A stretch of 64,000 bases of DNA from Chrysoperla carnea (Eukaryota; Arthropoda; Insecta; Neuroptera; Chrysopidae). Location of the stretch: NCBI RefSeq assembly GCF_905475395.1, contig NC_058337.1, positions 90,452,368 to 90,516,367 on the forward strand, given 5' to 3'. Position 1 is the stretch's first letter. Every line of letters starts with the position of its first letter. Of this stretch, positions 11,467-23,329 are shown piece after piece. A program made the translations under genes and the position numbers. Below the pieces are notes generated by a model. The model had not been told where the DNA came from and ran no database searches. It saw nothing but the letters and a program-made list of their open reading frames with translations.

Positions 11467-14400
11467 CAATTTTGATAGGAGCTGTCCTTAAACGAGAAAT
11501 GAAACTCTTACTCCGACTGGTTAAGTGTAATTAATCAACTATTAGCTTTACACGTGTACAAAACAATTGGATATTTGATTTCTTTCTAAATTATAATGTA
11601 AAGTCATATTTGTTAAATTTACTTCTCATTATAACAACACTTCACATTACCAATAATTAATCGTATGTGGCAATGACTCACAGCTCGAAATGCACTTTTT
11701 AGTACTATATTTTCAAATCATGTCTATATTTAAACAAAAGATGTGATTAAAATTACAAAAGTATCTAATTATGTATTTCATAAATAAAAAATTAAATATC
11801 TTAAAAATGTATAATAATATTCTGTTGAAGATTCCATTAGAACAATTGAATATTTGAGTATTACCTATGTAACCTTGAAATAAAGTAATTCATTTTTTTA
11901 AGTTAATTATGAGTTATTTTTCAATATAAAAACAATTTTAAATTGTATTTAAAAAAATGTTGATTGTTTCACGTAAAGTATAATGGTAGATAAAATCATA
12001 TTACGGAGTAAACGCTCCAAAATTCATTGCATAGATAGATATTATCAAACATTTTATATAATTCGTTTGTCAGAAACGTTTGATAAGTAAGCCATCAAAA
12101 ATCAAACTTTGTTATCAAACTGTTTGTCAAACAAACATCTAGGATTTTTATATATTTACTAGCTTTAAGATTATTGTTTTATAACCTTCACTTCATTGGT
12201 CGTCACTTATCCTTCTTTTGTTCACAATTTAATCGTTTTTATTATATTGTTGCGGAGCCCTAATTACAATTGAAAACAGCCCACGATACTCGCTGTTTTT
12301 TATGCGTGAAATAATTTTTCAAATCTCTTTTTGCTGACGTCATCACATAAAAACTTTCATTCCCTATTTTTACCCCCTTTAGGTTAAAATTTTCACTAAC
12401 TTTGAATGTCGTATTTATTTATATCTAATCAAAAGCCTAAAAGTTTGAAATTTCTAGCTTTAAAAATGACGTAATATCCATACAAAGTTGTATTCTCTAT
12501 TTCAACCCTTTATAGCCCCTTTTTCGCTTTAAAAAATAGCATATGTCCTTGCCCAGGCTCTATAGACAGACTATCTTTGTACCAAATATAATTTAAATCG
12601 ATTCATAAAGCATTTAAGTTGCTTCCCTTTAGACTTTTATCCCCTATTTCAACCCCATTCAGCTCTTTTTACCCATTAAAAAGTATCCCATGTCCTTTTT
12701 CAGGCTCTAGACTATCGCCTAGAGTGCTCAATTTAAGAATGCAAATTCAAAAATTTAGTAATGGGTACCAGACAGACAGAATAATTTTCGCTTTTGTAAT
12801 ATTGGTAAGGATATATCGTATAAATATAAATTTTTCGGGAGAATTTTGATGGAAACTTTTCGACAAACTAACCTTTTTTCGTATTTTAGTCGTAATAACA
12901 ATAACAATAATACAATAACTTTTACTTACCACTTAGATTGGCAAAAAAGAAACAAAATTCAAGTGAAACCCACATTCACTTTCAACTACAATTTTCTTAC
13001 AAGCTACCTTAAAGTGACTTTAAGTAGGAAAAATTATGAAATCGTAGGTATATCAGTAGGTCAGGAATTTTTATCCGGAGAAAAAAGTACAAAATATTAA
13101 AACTTCTGCTTCTTATTTAGAACAGAGCTTAGGTAATTCTCACAATGGAAATATTTGATCCGTATGGAAAATATTCAGTTGTGAGTTTCTTAAAAAAAAT
13201 GTTAATTTATTATGAATATTTAACTTAGATTATCTTAGTTAAATATTATTTATCAGATTATCTTAGTAAGATAGTTAAAGAATTTTCTATAAAAATTATA
13301 ACAAAAAAAATTAAATGATGGCCTTGAGTTTTCCCGCAGAGATCAAAGTAATTTCCGATCATTATTATTTTCAGTAAACAAAGGAAATGATTTTCTTTTC
13401 TGCAACGATCTCATATTTTATGTGTAAAATAATTTTACCGTTTTAGTGAAATTTGTCATATTGTATAACCGGAACCTTTGCTCCCATTAATATGATCAAA
13501 GTTTAAATTCTATGAAATCATTAAAATTAATTAATCTTATAGCTATGTATTTTGTTTGATAGTATAATTAATAAAGTATTTTTATGAATTGCATTTATTA
13601 TTAATTTTTGAGTCTCATAAACACTTTCTGCAGCAGTAAGTAAATTACACAAATTTAAAACAGGTGTATTTGAACTATTATCAGCCTCTAGAACTCATAT
13701 TTGAGTCACAGAATAGATGAGTTTAGTAACTGTCTTCCCTTCTTTAGACTTAAAGCTGAGTACGCCAGAAGTTTAGCGTCTAGTTGCAGTTTCAAAAAAA
13801 TAATAATTAATATAACGAGATGTATAAAATTCTTTGTAAACGGCTATCGATAATAGTTATTTATGATAACTGGCGGCATAGTACTCACTGAGTGAGTACT
13901 TAACGCTCTAACTTTGATGAGTTTTGCAACCACTTCTAAAAACTGCCCAGAAATTGAAAACTCAAGGCATTCGGGTATTTGATTTGAATTTCGTACCTGG
14001 GAGCTTAATCCAAATAAAAAACGTCATCCGAGAGTAGTTTTTTGGCTACACCAAACCAAAACCGAACCTTCGGCCGAACACATATTCTAGAGTTTTCTAA
14101 AATGATATATTACATACCTCTCTGATACTCATTACTCAATTACTGCTTACTTATTATCAATGTATATTAGCCAATTCCTAAGCAAAGAGTTAGTTATATT
14201 TGACGTTTTTTCATTCAGCGTATGTGCAGAATACTCTTTGCCTTTGAAGAGTCTATCCTTCTGACTATAGCTACAATTTAAGTATAAATAGCTGCATATT
14301 AAACCACGACCTTTTACGATGCCTATTTAATTCACATTTTATTATCTTCACTAGCTCTATATGATTGACATATTATTATGAACATTTAGGACTCGGTGAA

Positions 14401-15158
14401 TTTACCTAAGACCAAACTTTAAAATATTAGGCGATTGATGATTAATTATATGGTTTACATATTTATTATAAATTTTTTATTATATTTATAAATATTGAAT
14501 ATGTAAAGAAACAGGTTATTAATATTTACTTTTTATTCGATATAATTAAACTTATTAATTCAGTTTTAAAACATTCCTTCCATATAAATATAATTATCAT
14601 TCATTATATATAACATTTCCATAGAGTTTGTAATGAAAAATAGCGGTTTAACTTTAGATAATCCTTTGTAAGTAATTTTATTAATTTAATAATTTTCGTC
14701 GCAATGTATGCATAGTTTCTAAACTAAGTCGACGAAAATTATAGTTAGAAAAGTATTCCTACAATAATCACCCCAAAAAAATAACTTATGAATTAAATAT
14801 TTCTTGCCAAAATAACCCATAACATATCATATTTCAAATAAAACAAATCCTAGAAAAACATTGTCTAAGTGTTCTTGAACACTTTGATGGTTGAAATTAC
14901 TGTCTAAAGTCTTAAAATACAAACTGAGTTAAAATAAAGTTTAAATATTCATTCAAAAAATTATGAAATTTGGATTAAAAAATTTAGGAATTTTACGAAT
15001 ACTTTATGTAACTGTATAAAAATGATTAAATTATATATTAACAAATTACAAACAGCTCGCTTTCATTGTTTTCCATAAATTTTTTTAATCAAATTCTGAA
15101 TACTTTATTTTTTTTAATATATAAAAGAAAAATTTAAAAAAAAAATAAAAATTGTATA
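11467..15158. other. Gene-free spacer with an old dispersed repeat
   Basis: No gene found. Between about 12340 and 12740 a degenerate repeat alternates phrases such as 'tatttcaaccc', 'tatagccccttt', 'atgtccttgcccaggctct' and 'atgtcctttttcaggctct'. These CCCTWTTTCAACCCC-type repeats are common in insect genomes, and a related scrap lies at 39605-39660. ORFs of 61-84 codons at 12.6-13.1 kb fall in or next to this repeat and are not supported as genes. Confidence 0.45.
14689..14742. repeat. Perfect 13-bp inverted repeat
   Basis: ATAATTTTCGTCG (14689-14701) and CGACGAAAATTAT (14730-14742) are perfect reverse complements around a 28-nt spacer. The two CG-containing cores stand out in AT-rich DNA. 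It could be a small hairpin or a paired protein-binding site; no gene is adjacent. Confidence 0.6.
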
Positions 15159-15734
15159 TGTTACAGGAAAAGTTGACTCTTCCTACGTGAAGTTGACTGT
15201 CATTGGTTTTTTCAGTAGAGTTTGTTGAAACCGAAAAGTGTTGAAATCGGATCCACATGCACTAGTCAGACTTAACCATAGCTAGGTAAAGTATACTCCC
15301 GTTAAAGAAACGGTCTACCGGCTAATAAAAAACAAATAAGAGAAGCAAAACCTTTATTAATAAGTTTACATGGAAATTTTGAGTAGATGATTTAGCGTGA
15401 ACAGAATATTAAAGCGTGAACAGAGACGAGTACAGAAGTTATTTTAGTTTTTCTCAAGTTGAGGAAATTTTTCCGAAGATTTTCAGAGAATGACTGTAAT
15501 CACAGGGTTAACCAAAAAGCCAAATAACTCGCAGATTTATGCCAGCTCGACCCCGCTAAAGACATGGTCAACTCATGGATCAGTGAATGAGCGTAATTCA
15601 TCAAGGGACAAAATATTAATTTTTCTGAATAACCTTAGATAATATTCTGTCTACGCTAATTACTTCAAATTAGTTTAACATTAAATTACTTACTTTCATC
15701 AACGTTTGCTCAACAATCGACTTTTCCTGTAACA
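15157..15734. mobile_element. TIR element, TGTTACAGG family copy 1 (Tc1/mariner-like MITE)
   Basis: The left end TGTTACAGGAAAAGTTGA (from 15159) matches the reverse complement of the right end, TGTTACAGGAAAAGTCGA (ending 15734), 17 of 18. The left flank is TA (15157-15158); the right flank is TC, so the presumed TA target duplication is imperfect. The 576 bp hold no transposase. Internal strings ('tagatgatttagcgtgaaca', 'aacctttattaataagttta') reappear in the second family copy at 52713-53835, whose long axis is inverted relative to this one. It is a non-autonomous element, probably of the TA-targeting Tc1/mariner type. Confidence 0.75.
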
Positions 15735-18700
15735 TCAACAATACTTGAACAAGATTCAGACTATTAAAGAATGTTCTCTACTTACAAAAAATTCAAATAG
15801 ATATGTTCATTTGAGAGTTTGAAAATTTTTATTCAATAATATTTAAAATTTTATTTTATAAAATATTCATCAGAATGAATTCGATCTTCGATTGTGGCTT
15901 CCATAAACCCTTAATTTAATAAGTACTTGAAATTTACTTAGTTTCGGGTGTTTTTTGTCTTAAGCTATTTTTGTCTATATTCTTGTTTAGGGTATCCTAT
16001 CCTATCCTAATAAGTACTCATTTATAAAATAACTAATAGCAAATTTACCTGTTTTTTTTTATTTTTTTATTTTACCTGTTATATAGTAGTTTTTAAACTA
16101 TCCATTGATTTCGGGATGATTTTTGAAATACTTTATAAAAATTAGTTCTACTATGTGTACCTGCGCAGAAAAAAAGCGTTTACTTGGATATTTTTGCATT
16201 TTAAAGAAAGGAAAAAATTTCTTGAGACAAGAAGGTAATTTCTAGCGCCAAAAATATTTCATATTTTTTATTTTATATGCAAAATTATTCTTAACTTTTA
16301 ACTTTTTAATGTATAATTTGTATTGAATATCACGCTTTGGTTATTTTTGATGAACTTATCATAGACCCATTCCTTACTAAAAAACCTACCAATAGCTAGA
16401 AGTAAGGAAGAAAAACAACTTTTTATGGAAGTATCAGCATTTGGAAATCATCTTTGATATTAATGTCAATGGTGTTTTAAGGTGTGTTTGCAAAGTGTAA
16501 TCTATAATAAATATAAAGTAACGTCCTTGTTATAGGATCATCCAGTTTTTAATATTCTCAAGGTTTTATTTAATGAATATAGTTACGTACAGAGAGATCA
16601 ACCGTTGATGAGTATTAAGTATTGTGTGTGTAATGTAATGCCTGGTAGCTGTTTTTTTTTTTTGCAGAACAAAAAATTAAATTGTATCAAATCAAAGATT
16701 CAATAAATAAACACATTAGAAGATTAAATAATAATCATTTTAAATAAATTCAGTTCACCAATTAATTATATACATACGTAGTTAGACAAATTATTACCTG
16801 TAATTTATATATTATCATGTACATTCTTTGACGTACGCTCGATGGCCAATTTGAAGATTGAAATACTTTCGAAAATTAATTAAATAGAAAAAAAATTAAT
16901 TAAAAAATAATGCTGTATTGTTTGCACACCCGATTGAGCTTTATGGATGTATATTCATGTATGAGCTTCTATGACCAGTTATGCTTTGTCAAAGCGAAAT
17001 TGGTGTATAAGGATATTATAACCCATTTTAAATTTTTTTTACCCGACTGTCAAGGAGTGGTTATGTTTTTCGATCGTGAGCGTATATTTAAGGGGCCATT
17101 ATATTTGTCTCAAAAACCCAAGTGTTCTGTTCTTAGATAGGTGTTTGAAAAAACAAAACAAAATGGCGTATTTTTGGGGCGAAATAGTAATGCGTTACTA
17201 AAAAAAAAAAAAACCTATCGAGTATATACAAGTTTTATGTTCAAATTTAATGAATAATAAATTGGCTTTAAATTTTTAGTATAGTATAAAAATAGAGGTT
17301 CTGAAAAGAAACAAGTTCCGATAAATTCTGAAAAGAAAGAAACAAGTAGACCGATTCAAATCTTCCCAATAATGGGCTGCTAAAGTTGCATTGTAAACTA
17401 CTGGATGGAATTTATTTAACGCAGTCAGGTTTTTTGTTCCTCCGTTTAGAAGGACTTTAATTACAAACACCGATAACGCGGATTCTAAGATTTTTGTTCA
17501 TTCAAAATGTTTTCAACTTGCCAAAATAATTTTGCACTTCAAAAATTAGCTCAACAGAAATTCCATCATTCATGATCAATTTTCAGCAGTATCCACATTG
17601 CGGCTAAAGAATTTAAGAAAAAACGGTAGTAAAAACTTAATATGAGGAAATGTTACTTAGCAAAAGTTTAATAACAGGAAATTGGGACAATGAAAATGAT
17701 TTGAATAAAATATATTAGATAGTTTTTGTAAAGCGCCTGTACACATTTCGCAACAAAGGTCAAAATGAATATTTCAACGTGTTTCATCCCTGAGCCCATT
17801 TTTTAAATTAATTAGCATAAATATATTAATTAACACACATAAACTGGTTCTTTAAATTCTAGAAATAGACATGTCAGATAATTTCGAATAACATTTTTTT
17901 TAAACATAAATGCTTCCTTATATTTTTGTGTACATTAATTTTGCCCCAAATAAGACAACAAACAAAATTTTACGTAAAACATAATATGTCAAGGACTCGC
18001 TTTCGTTGTCAATTTAAATACCGTAGGTAGAGAATTCAAATATTTTTACAATATTTAATTATATACTAGTCAAAAATCATAGTTCTGTATTGTTTTATAA
18101 ATTTTTACTTAAATGCCCTTGCGAAGCATGCAAATACTACTGACAATATGTCATAGTCACAGCCGATTCTTGTTTCACCAGCCAAGAATGTGCAAAACCC
18201 AAACCGCCAAACGTTATTTTGCTAGTCCTGGCCCAAGATTCAGTCAATTCTCAACAGCCATATCATGCTTTAATACTCTTGGCCCAAGACCAAGCTAATT
18301 CTTAAGAAACTGATATCGGTTCATCAGCCCCAGAGTCAGCCAAATTATGTTTTACCAATCTTAGCCCAAAAATAAGCCAATACACATCAGCAAAACTTTC
18401 TCTAACAAGCTATTTCTGAAATAATTTTATATTTTTATATCCTCTCACAAGTGGTATAATATAGTCACTTGTGTATGATATTAGTGAAAAAATGAATTCG
18501 ACTTTCGACCTTTCCCCTACGATATCCGGATGATATTCTCCACAGAAAAACTAGAATGTATTACATATGTATTATAGATAAAGTTTATGCTAGGCACTAT
18601 ATTCAGCTCTCGCTCATTTACGATCATAGTTTGCAATCACGTCATCCTTGCATTGATGTATATATAGGTATAAACGTGCGTAAGCGCAAAACCGGGCTAG

Positions 18701-19116
18701 TATTGTATGTGTAAGATGAAAACAATCTGTGTAAAACAATCCCTATTCTGAGAGTTATGATAAGTGGAATAAGTGAGACCAAGGCAGGTGAAGGCTATAT
18801 CGCGGTGGTCTATACATTTAAGCCCAACGTAGTGGGTGGGTATCATGCTAGTCTTACTATAAATAATATACGGAAATATAAAATCATATTAGGTATCTAT
18901 ATGCAACATGGTTTAATTTCCTAAAATGGTTGACGTGGTAGGCAAAAACTAATACTTGAGGAAAAATTCCTTTTTTATATTGATGAAAATTCTCATTCAA
19001 TATATTAAATATCAGTAGGTATATGTTTACTTTGATTTAGTTCTAAGTTGAAGTACTACTTTTTCTTTTACATACCTAAAAAGAAAAAACAAATTTGTTG
19101 GTACACATTTTTGATG
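15735..19116. other. Gene-free spacer with repeat relics
   Basis: No gene recognised. At 17040-17100 'acccgactgtcaaggagtgg' followed by 'ttatgtttttcgatcg' is a relic of a repeat type I have seen in many insect genomes; the 76-codon ORF across it is a by-product. At 18590-18860 are scraps such as 'cgtagtgggtgggtatcatgctagtc', similar in style to the repeat end at 38580-38620. The rest is AT-rich. Confidence 0.4.
18150..18390. repeat. Degenerate imperfect repeat cluster, GC-richer patch
   Basis: Phrases of the form CT(T/G)(G/A)GCCCAAGA...(A)AGCTAATTCT recur at about 18227, 18278 and 18360, together with 'cagccaagaatg' and 'cagccaaatta'. Spacing is irregular (51 then 82 bp). The patch is richer in GC than its surroundings. 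The plus-strand 61-codon ORF over it looks like a by-product of the repetition. Confidence 0.45.
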
Positions 19117-19425
19117 ATATTGTAACGGGCTGATGATTCTTGTTTCTTATTGATCGTATGCAAGATCAATGAGATCCATGGTTGCCATCTCGTACATATT
19201 ACTTTGGTTACACAAACAACCCATAGCCCTCAGAAAAGTGGATTTAAAGACGTCAAATGGTTGTTCTTATTTCTTCTCCATATTCCAACTTTAATATGTA
19301 AGAACAAGCTCTTACATAATGGTTCCGATACCGGGAATCGAACCCGAGCCTCCTGGGTGAAATGATTGTTCTTATTTCTTCTCCATATTCCAACTTTAAT
19401 ATGTAAGAACAAGCTCTTACAATAT
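19117..19425 (+). mobile_element. Miniature LTR-retrotransposon relic with long tRNA-Glu primer site
   Basis: A 5' LTR at 19121-19316 (196 bp) starts TGTAACGGGC and ends CTCTTACA. After a TAA spacer comes a primer-binding-site-like segment, TGGTTCCGATACCGGG... (19320-19362), complementary to the 3' part of a tRNA-Glu including CCA. It continues through the T arm and variable loop into the anticodon loop. Immediately after is a second copy of only the last 62 bp of the LTR (19360-19421), one mismatch from 19255-19316. The flanks are ATAT on both sides (19117-19120 and 19422-19425), a 4-bp target duplication as for Ty3/Gypsy elements. No gag or pol is present. The whole insertion is 301 bp. Confidence 0.75.
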
Positions 19426-20264
19426 CAAAAAAAAGTACCGACTTGGCACAATTTTTCTATCATGTTAAAACAATTTTTCGAGGCCCTTTTTTATTCTAAA
19501 TCTTTGATATGGGGTATTTAAAAAACAGCAGAAATTAAATTATCTTTCTTTTTCAAATAGGTACCATTAATCGTAAATGTCGTAACGATTGTTTTTGAGA
19601 TGTTTTAGTTTTGAAAAGTAATATATTAGCACTGCCAGAAAAAAATAACTTCGTACATTCTTAAAAATTATTAAAATCGATCTATACGAAAACGAACCTA
19701 AAGCGGCCACGTATTAGCCAATTCCATTATTCAATATTATTTTTCTGACTCCGCTACATCATTTTGTGCATGGTGGCAAAAGTTTATTAAGTCGTTACAT
19801 TTTTTGATAGCAAATGACGTGCTAATACATTCAGTAAAAAATCTATAGATTGACCATATTAATTTTACCGTTAAATTTTTTTCATAATTTATGTGTCGAT
19901 GAATATGCAAATCTGAATTCTTATTATTTAATTCTTAAAAAATAAAGTCTTAATTTACAAAGTAAACAAAATATTAGATATTAAGTAAGTAAAAAAAAAA
20001 AGAAATTTAATAAAATTTGCATATAAATTACTAATTACGTAACAAAAAATTGTACTGATATGACAAAAACTAAGTGTCCTTTATGTCACATAGGATTATT
20101 AATTGATACATATATTTTTATGATTGCTTATTCATTTTTATTTTATTTTTTATAAATAAGGGAAGATCAACATTCCATCAAATAAATTAATCGATCAAAA
20201 TACGTATGTAATTGATTCAAAATGTACGCAATTTTTAACAGGTAAATGCGCACTTTATTGTGTA
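19426..20264. other. Gene-free AT-rich spacer
   Basis: AT-rich sequence with A- and T-runs and no ORF above 60 codons. Nothing recognised. Confidence 0.5.
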
Positions 20265-20663
20265 TTTTTATACCATGTATATATTAAATATATCAAGGTA
20301 TATTAAGTTTAGTTCCAAGTTTGTAACGCTTAAAAATATTGATGCTACGAGCAAAATTTTGGTATAGGTGTATGTATATCACATCCATTCAGGTTGTCTG
20401 CCCGTCTGTCTGCCTGTCTGCCTGCCTCCGTGTCTGCCCGTCTGTGAACACGATAAATCAAAAACAAAAGGAGATATCAAAGCAAATATTTATAGCGTGC
20501 TTCAATCGAGCTTTGGGTCCGTAGGAACCCATCTTGTAAGCCGTTAAAGAGAGAACAAAACATAAAAATGTTTCTCATAAAAAAATAAACATTTTATAAC
20601 AAGACTGTCTATATAAGATATTTCAACAATTGACTCAGTCAACTGTTCGTTTTCACTTGTTTT
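20265..20663 (+). repeat. Dispersed repeat, family A copy 2
   Basis: Same order of landmarks as at 10927-11466: 'ataccatg', 'aagtttagttccaagtttgt', 'aaaatattgatgctacgagc', a (GTCT)n/(GCCT)n patch, 'cacgataaatcaaaaac', 'ccgttaaagagagaac', and the terminal hairpin-like 'caacaattgactcagtcaac' plus 'cgttttcacttg'. This copy is shorter, lacking about 140 bp of the middle. No coding. Confidence 0.75.
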
Positions 20664-20894
20664 AAATTTCATTTGCATTGAAAAGTTGAAAGGTATTAAT
20701 TACTAAGGATGGATTACAATTAAAAAATTTTTCCTAAAAAACAAAAATCAAAGAGCGTATGGTCAATTTAATGTAAAAAAAGCTCATTTGAACATATGTT
20801 CGCTATCTACTGATAAAATAAATAAAAATATTGTCAAAACACGCCTCCAGATGTGTAAAATGTGTGTACCAAATTTAATAAAAATAATAAAAAT

Positions 20895-21449
20895 ACTAGC
20901 GGACTTGATAGACGCTGTCCTGTGGAAACGTAAAGCAAATTCATTAATATCTTTACTCTGTTTAGCCTGCCCGTTAAGCCCACTCGCCTCAGGCTCGCTA
21001 AGGCCATCACGCTAAAGCCATTCCGCTTAATCCCATCCCATCGCGCTAAGAACCATTCCATCCCGTTAAACCCAAATTTTACTCCTATCCATTGGACAGC
21101 CTCCCTTCGGTCTGGCTGGAGGCTTCGACAGTGGAGCTTGCTACGCTAGCATATAGCTCTATTAACTAGTCACAATACCAAAATAATAATAAAAAATACC
21201 TCAATACTATTAAAAATGCAGAGTACATAGTCAGTTGTAATAATAACGAAATATATGATTTATATGCGCTCCCACCATTTAATGAAATTTAATTTTTTTG
21301 GTGCGCAACCCTCACAAGTTGAAGTGGACCAAATCTAAGCGATCATCAGATCCACTTGAACACACACACAAAATTTCATCAAAATCGGTTCATCCGTTTA
21401 GGTGGAGTTCAGTGACTTCCATCTGCACACAAGAAACATATATAATAGA
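20895..21449 (+). repeat. Dispersed repeat, family B copy 1
   Basis: Starts ACTAGCGGACTTGATAGACG and ends near 'gaaacatatataatag'. The 3' part includes 'tatgcgctcccaccatttaa' and 'aaatttcatcaaaatcggtt' followed by 'catccgtttaggtggagt'. The same order occurs at 60901-61350. 'AAATTTCATCAAAATCGGT' tails are widespread in arthropod dispersed repeats, but the class is left open. This copy carries an extra degenerate ladder of 'ccatYccgYtaa' units at about 20960-21075 that copy 2 lacks. Confidence 0.7.
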
Positions 21450-22825
21450 CCTTGAGTGATATCAAAGATATTTTAAAAAATTATTTTCCCCTAAAACTTT
21501 ACCGCCCTGTATTTTGTTAAGATATATGTTATTATGAACTTTTCTCCATAAAATTAGCTCAAAAATATACACCTAATTTTCTTATATTTTATGGAACACT
21601 CTTTTTAATAACATAACGAACTTGATCTACATTTTCAACAAATTAGTTTCTACATTTCCAACAAATTAGTATTTTTTCGAAATCCAAACATGATAAACAA
21701 AAGCTAGAATGCCCCCCTCTTGGGTGATTCCTGCAAACTAACCTTACTTACGGGCGGAAATATGTAATAAATCGGATCCGTAATTTTCGACTGACAGATG
21801 TGGCCGTATTAATACATATCCTCCTATAGATAGACTCCATAAATGGATAGATTCCTATAAATGGGTATCGACGAAACCAGATGTGGTAAAACTTCATTTT
21901 TAAATTAAACTATGCAGCATATAACGTACTCGTCATACAATTTGCCTACAATCAAACACAATCCACTTACTTTTATGAACGAATCACTGCATAAGTTAAT
22001 CATACATTTACTATAGTATTTAGTAAATTACGGTAACATTTAATAACTTTTGAGAAACAAAGCAATGAAGTTAAACTAATGCTTTGCTAAAAATCTCAAG
22101 TTTCTTAATCATCGTTCCGATTAGAAAGCATTATAAGTAGTTATAATAATCAAAACAAGAATTTGGATGTCAACGAAAAATTTTAAACCTACGCCTAAAA
22201 TTCGAAAGTAATTTCGTTATATTCCTACAACCATTCTAGTGATTATACCCTTATTACAAAATTCAATTTCTAATATGAATACATACTTTTTGTTTTATTT
22301 ACCTGAATATGAACGTACCTACTTAAATATCGAGATAGAATGTCGAATGTTCTAATTGATTTTTTGCAACTTTGATGTATCTGAAAATTTGGTTGATAAA
22401 ACATTTTACTTTTTAATTTATCGTCCTGCTATGCATTTATTGTACGATATCGTCCTGCTATATAGTGGAACATTTGTTTGTTTTTTCACAAGAAACAACT
22501 TGTAAGTTAATGTGTACCTGTCTCTATCACTTATCAAATAGAGTCAACTCTTCAATGATCCGAAGGAACTAGGTCAAAATTAGAATTTCTATCATAAGAA
22601 ACACAACAATTTGCATTACATTCCCTTCAAACACAACAACTTGCTCTTACTGATATCAAAAGCTTATTTTCTTATTTTCCCGACGGCAGACGAAATTGAA
22701 TGAGGCGTTATCTCCTAAGCTATGAGCCATAAAGCATTTCATTTATTGTTAATGGTAGAGGGCCATGGGATGTCAAAAGACATTTTAACTTAAAAATTTT
22801 GAATTTTAAACTCACAATTTTCATT
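21450..22825. other. Gene-free spacer
   Basis: AT-rich, no gene recognised. ATCGTCCTGCTAT occurs twice near 22422 and 22450 as a short direct repeat. The final part is the presumed upstream region of the coiled-coil gene at 23330. Confidence 0.45.
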
Positions 22826-23314
22826 CAGTTTAAATACAACAAAAATTTCTGTTTTATAATCAAAGTACTTCAGTCAATTCTAAAAAAAATTTGGTAAGTT
22901 TATTTTAATTTATTATAATGAAACTGTTAAAATAATATTAAATTTTATAATTGACTAATTGTAATAGAGTTTTAGAAACATTTTCTTAATTTTAACTCAA
23001 TTATCTTTAAAAGTATACAAAGCCTTAAAAACCCCAAAAATGACATAAAAAAAGAAAAGGGATTGGAAGTGGACACTCTGAAAAGGTACTTACTTAACAC
23101 TAACTCAACCTATATACAAATTTTCAATGTTCAAAACCCTAAAATCGATGAAAGAGCGGTTTTACTACTGGCAAATTCTTTCAAATTGCTGAAATCAACC
23201 GCTGTTTAAATAACATCGTTCTACCTAGTAAACAACACTATTTGTTCGACTGTCATTGTCACTATCGATATTAACTGCAGTAAATGCGAAAAAAATTTTT
23301 TTTTTTCATTTCAG
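22825..23314 (+). promoter_or_regulatory. Possible promoter, non-coding first exon and 5' UTR intron
   Basis: Just before the ATG at 23330 lies a strong splice acceptor: a T-rich tract then TTTCAG ending at 23314. Upstream, TTTG|GTAAGT at 22893/22894 is a strong donor, giving a 421-bp intron. About 65 bp before it, TCAGTT at 22825-22830 fits the arthropod initiator consensus TCAGT. No convincing TATA box is seen. The exon 22826-22893 is an inference; RNA data would settle it. Confidence 0.35.
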
Positions 23315-23329
23315 TTAAAAGACAACATA

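Noticed and set aside
16910-17140. 76-codon plus-strand ORF
   Set aside because: It covers a relic of a common 'acccgactg...' insect repeat and has no recognisable domain.
19320-19362. tRNA-Glu gene
   Set aside because: Only the 3' half is present and the CCA is encoded, as expected of a primer-binding site and not a nuclear tRNA gene.
19230-19412. ORFs over the LTR relic reading a GNRTRA-like string
   Set aside because: They translate the tRNA-complementary primer site and the duplicated LTR end; not proteins.
20339-20524. Cys/Val-rich ORF with 'CPSVCLSACL' pattern
   Set aside because: It is the translated (GTCT)n/(GCCT)n patch of repeat family A.
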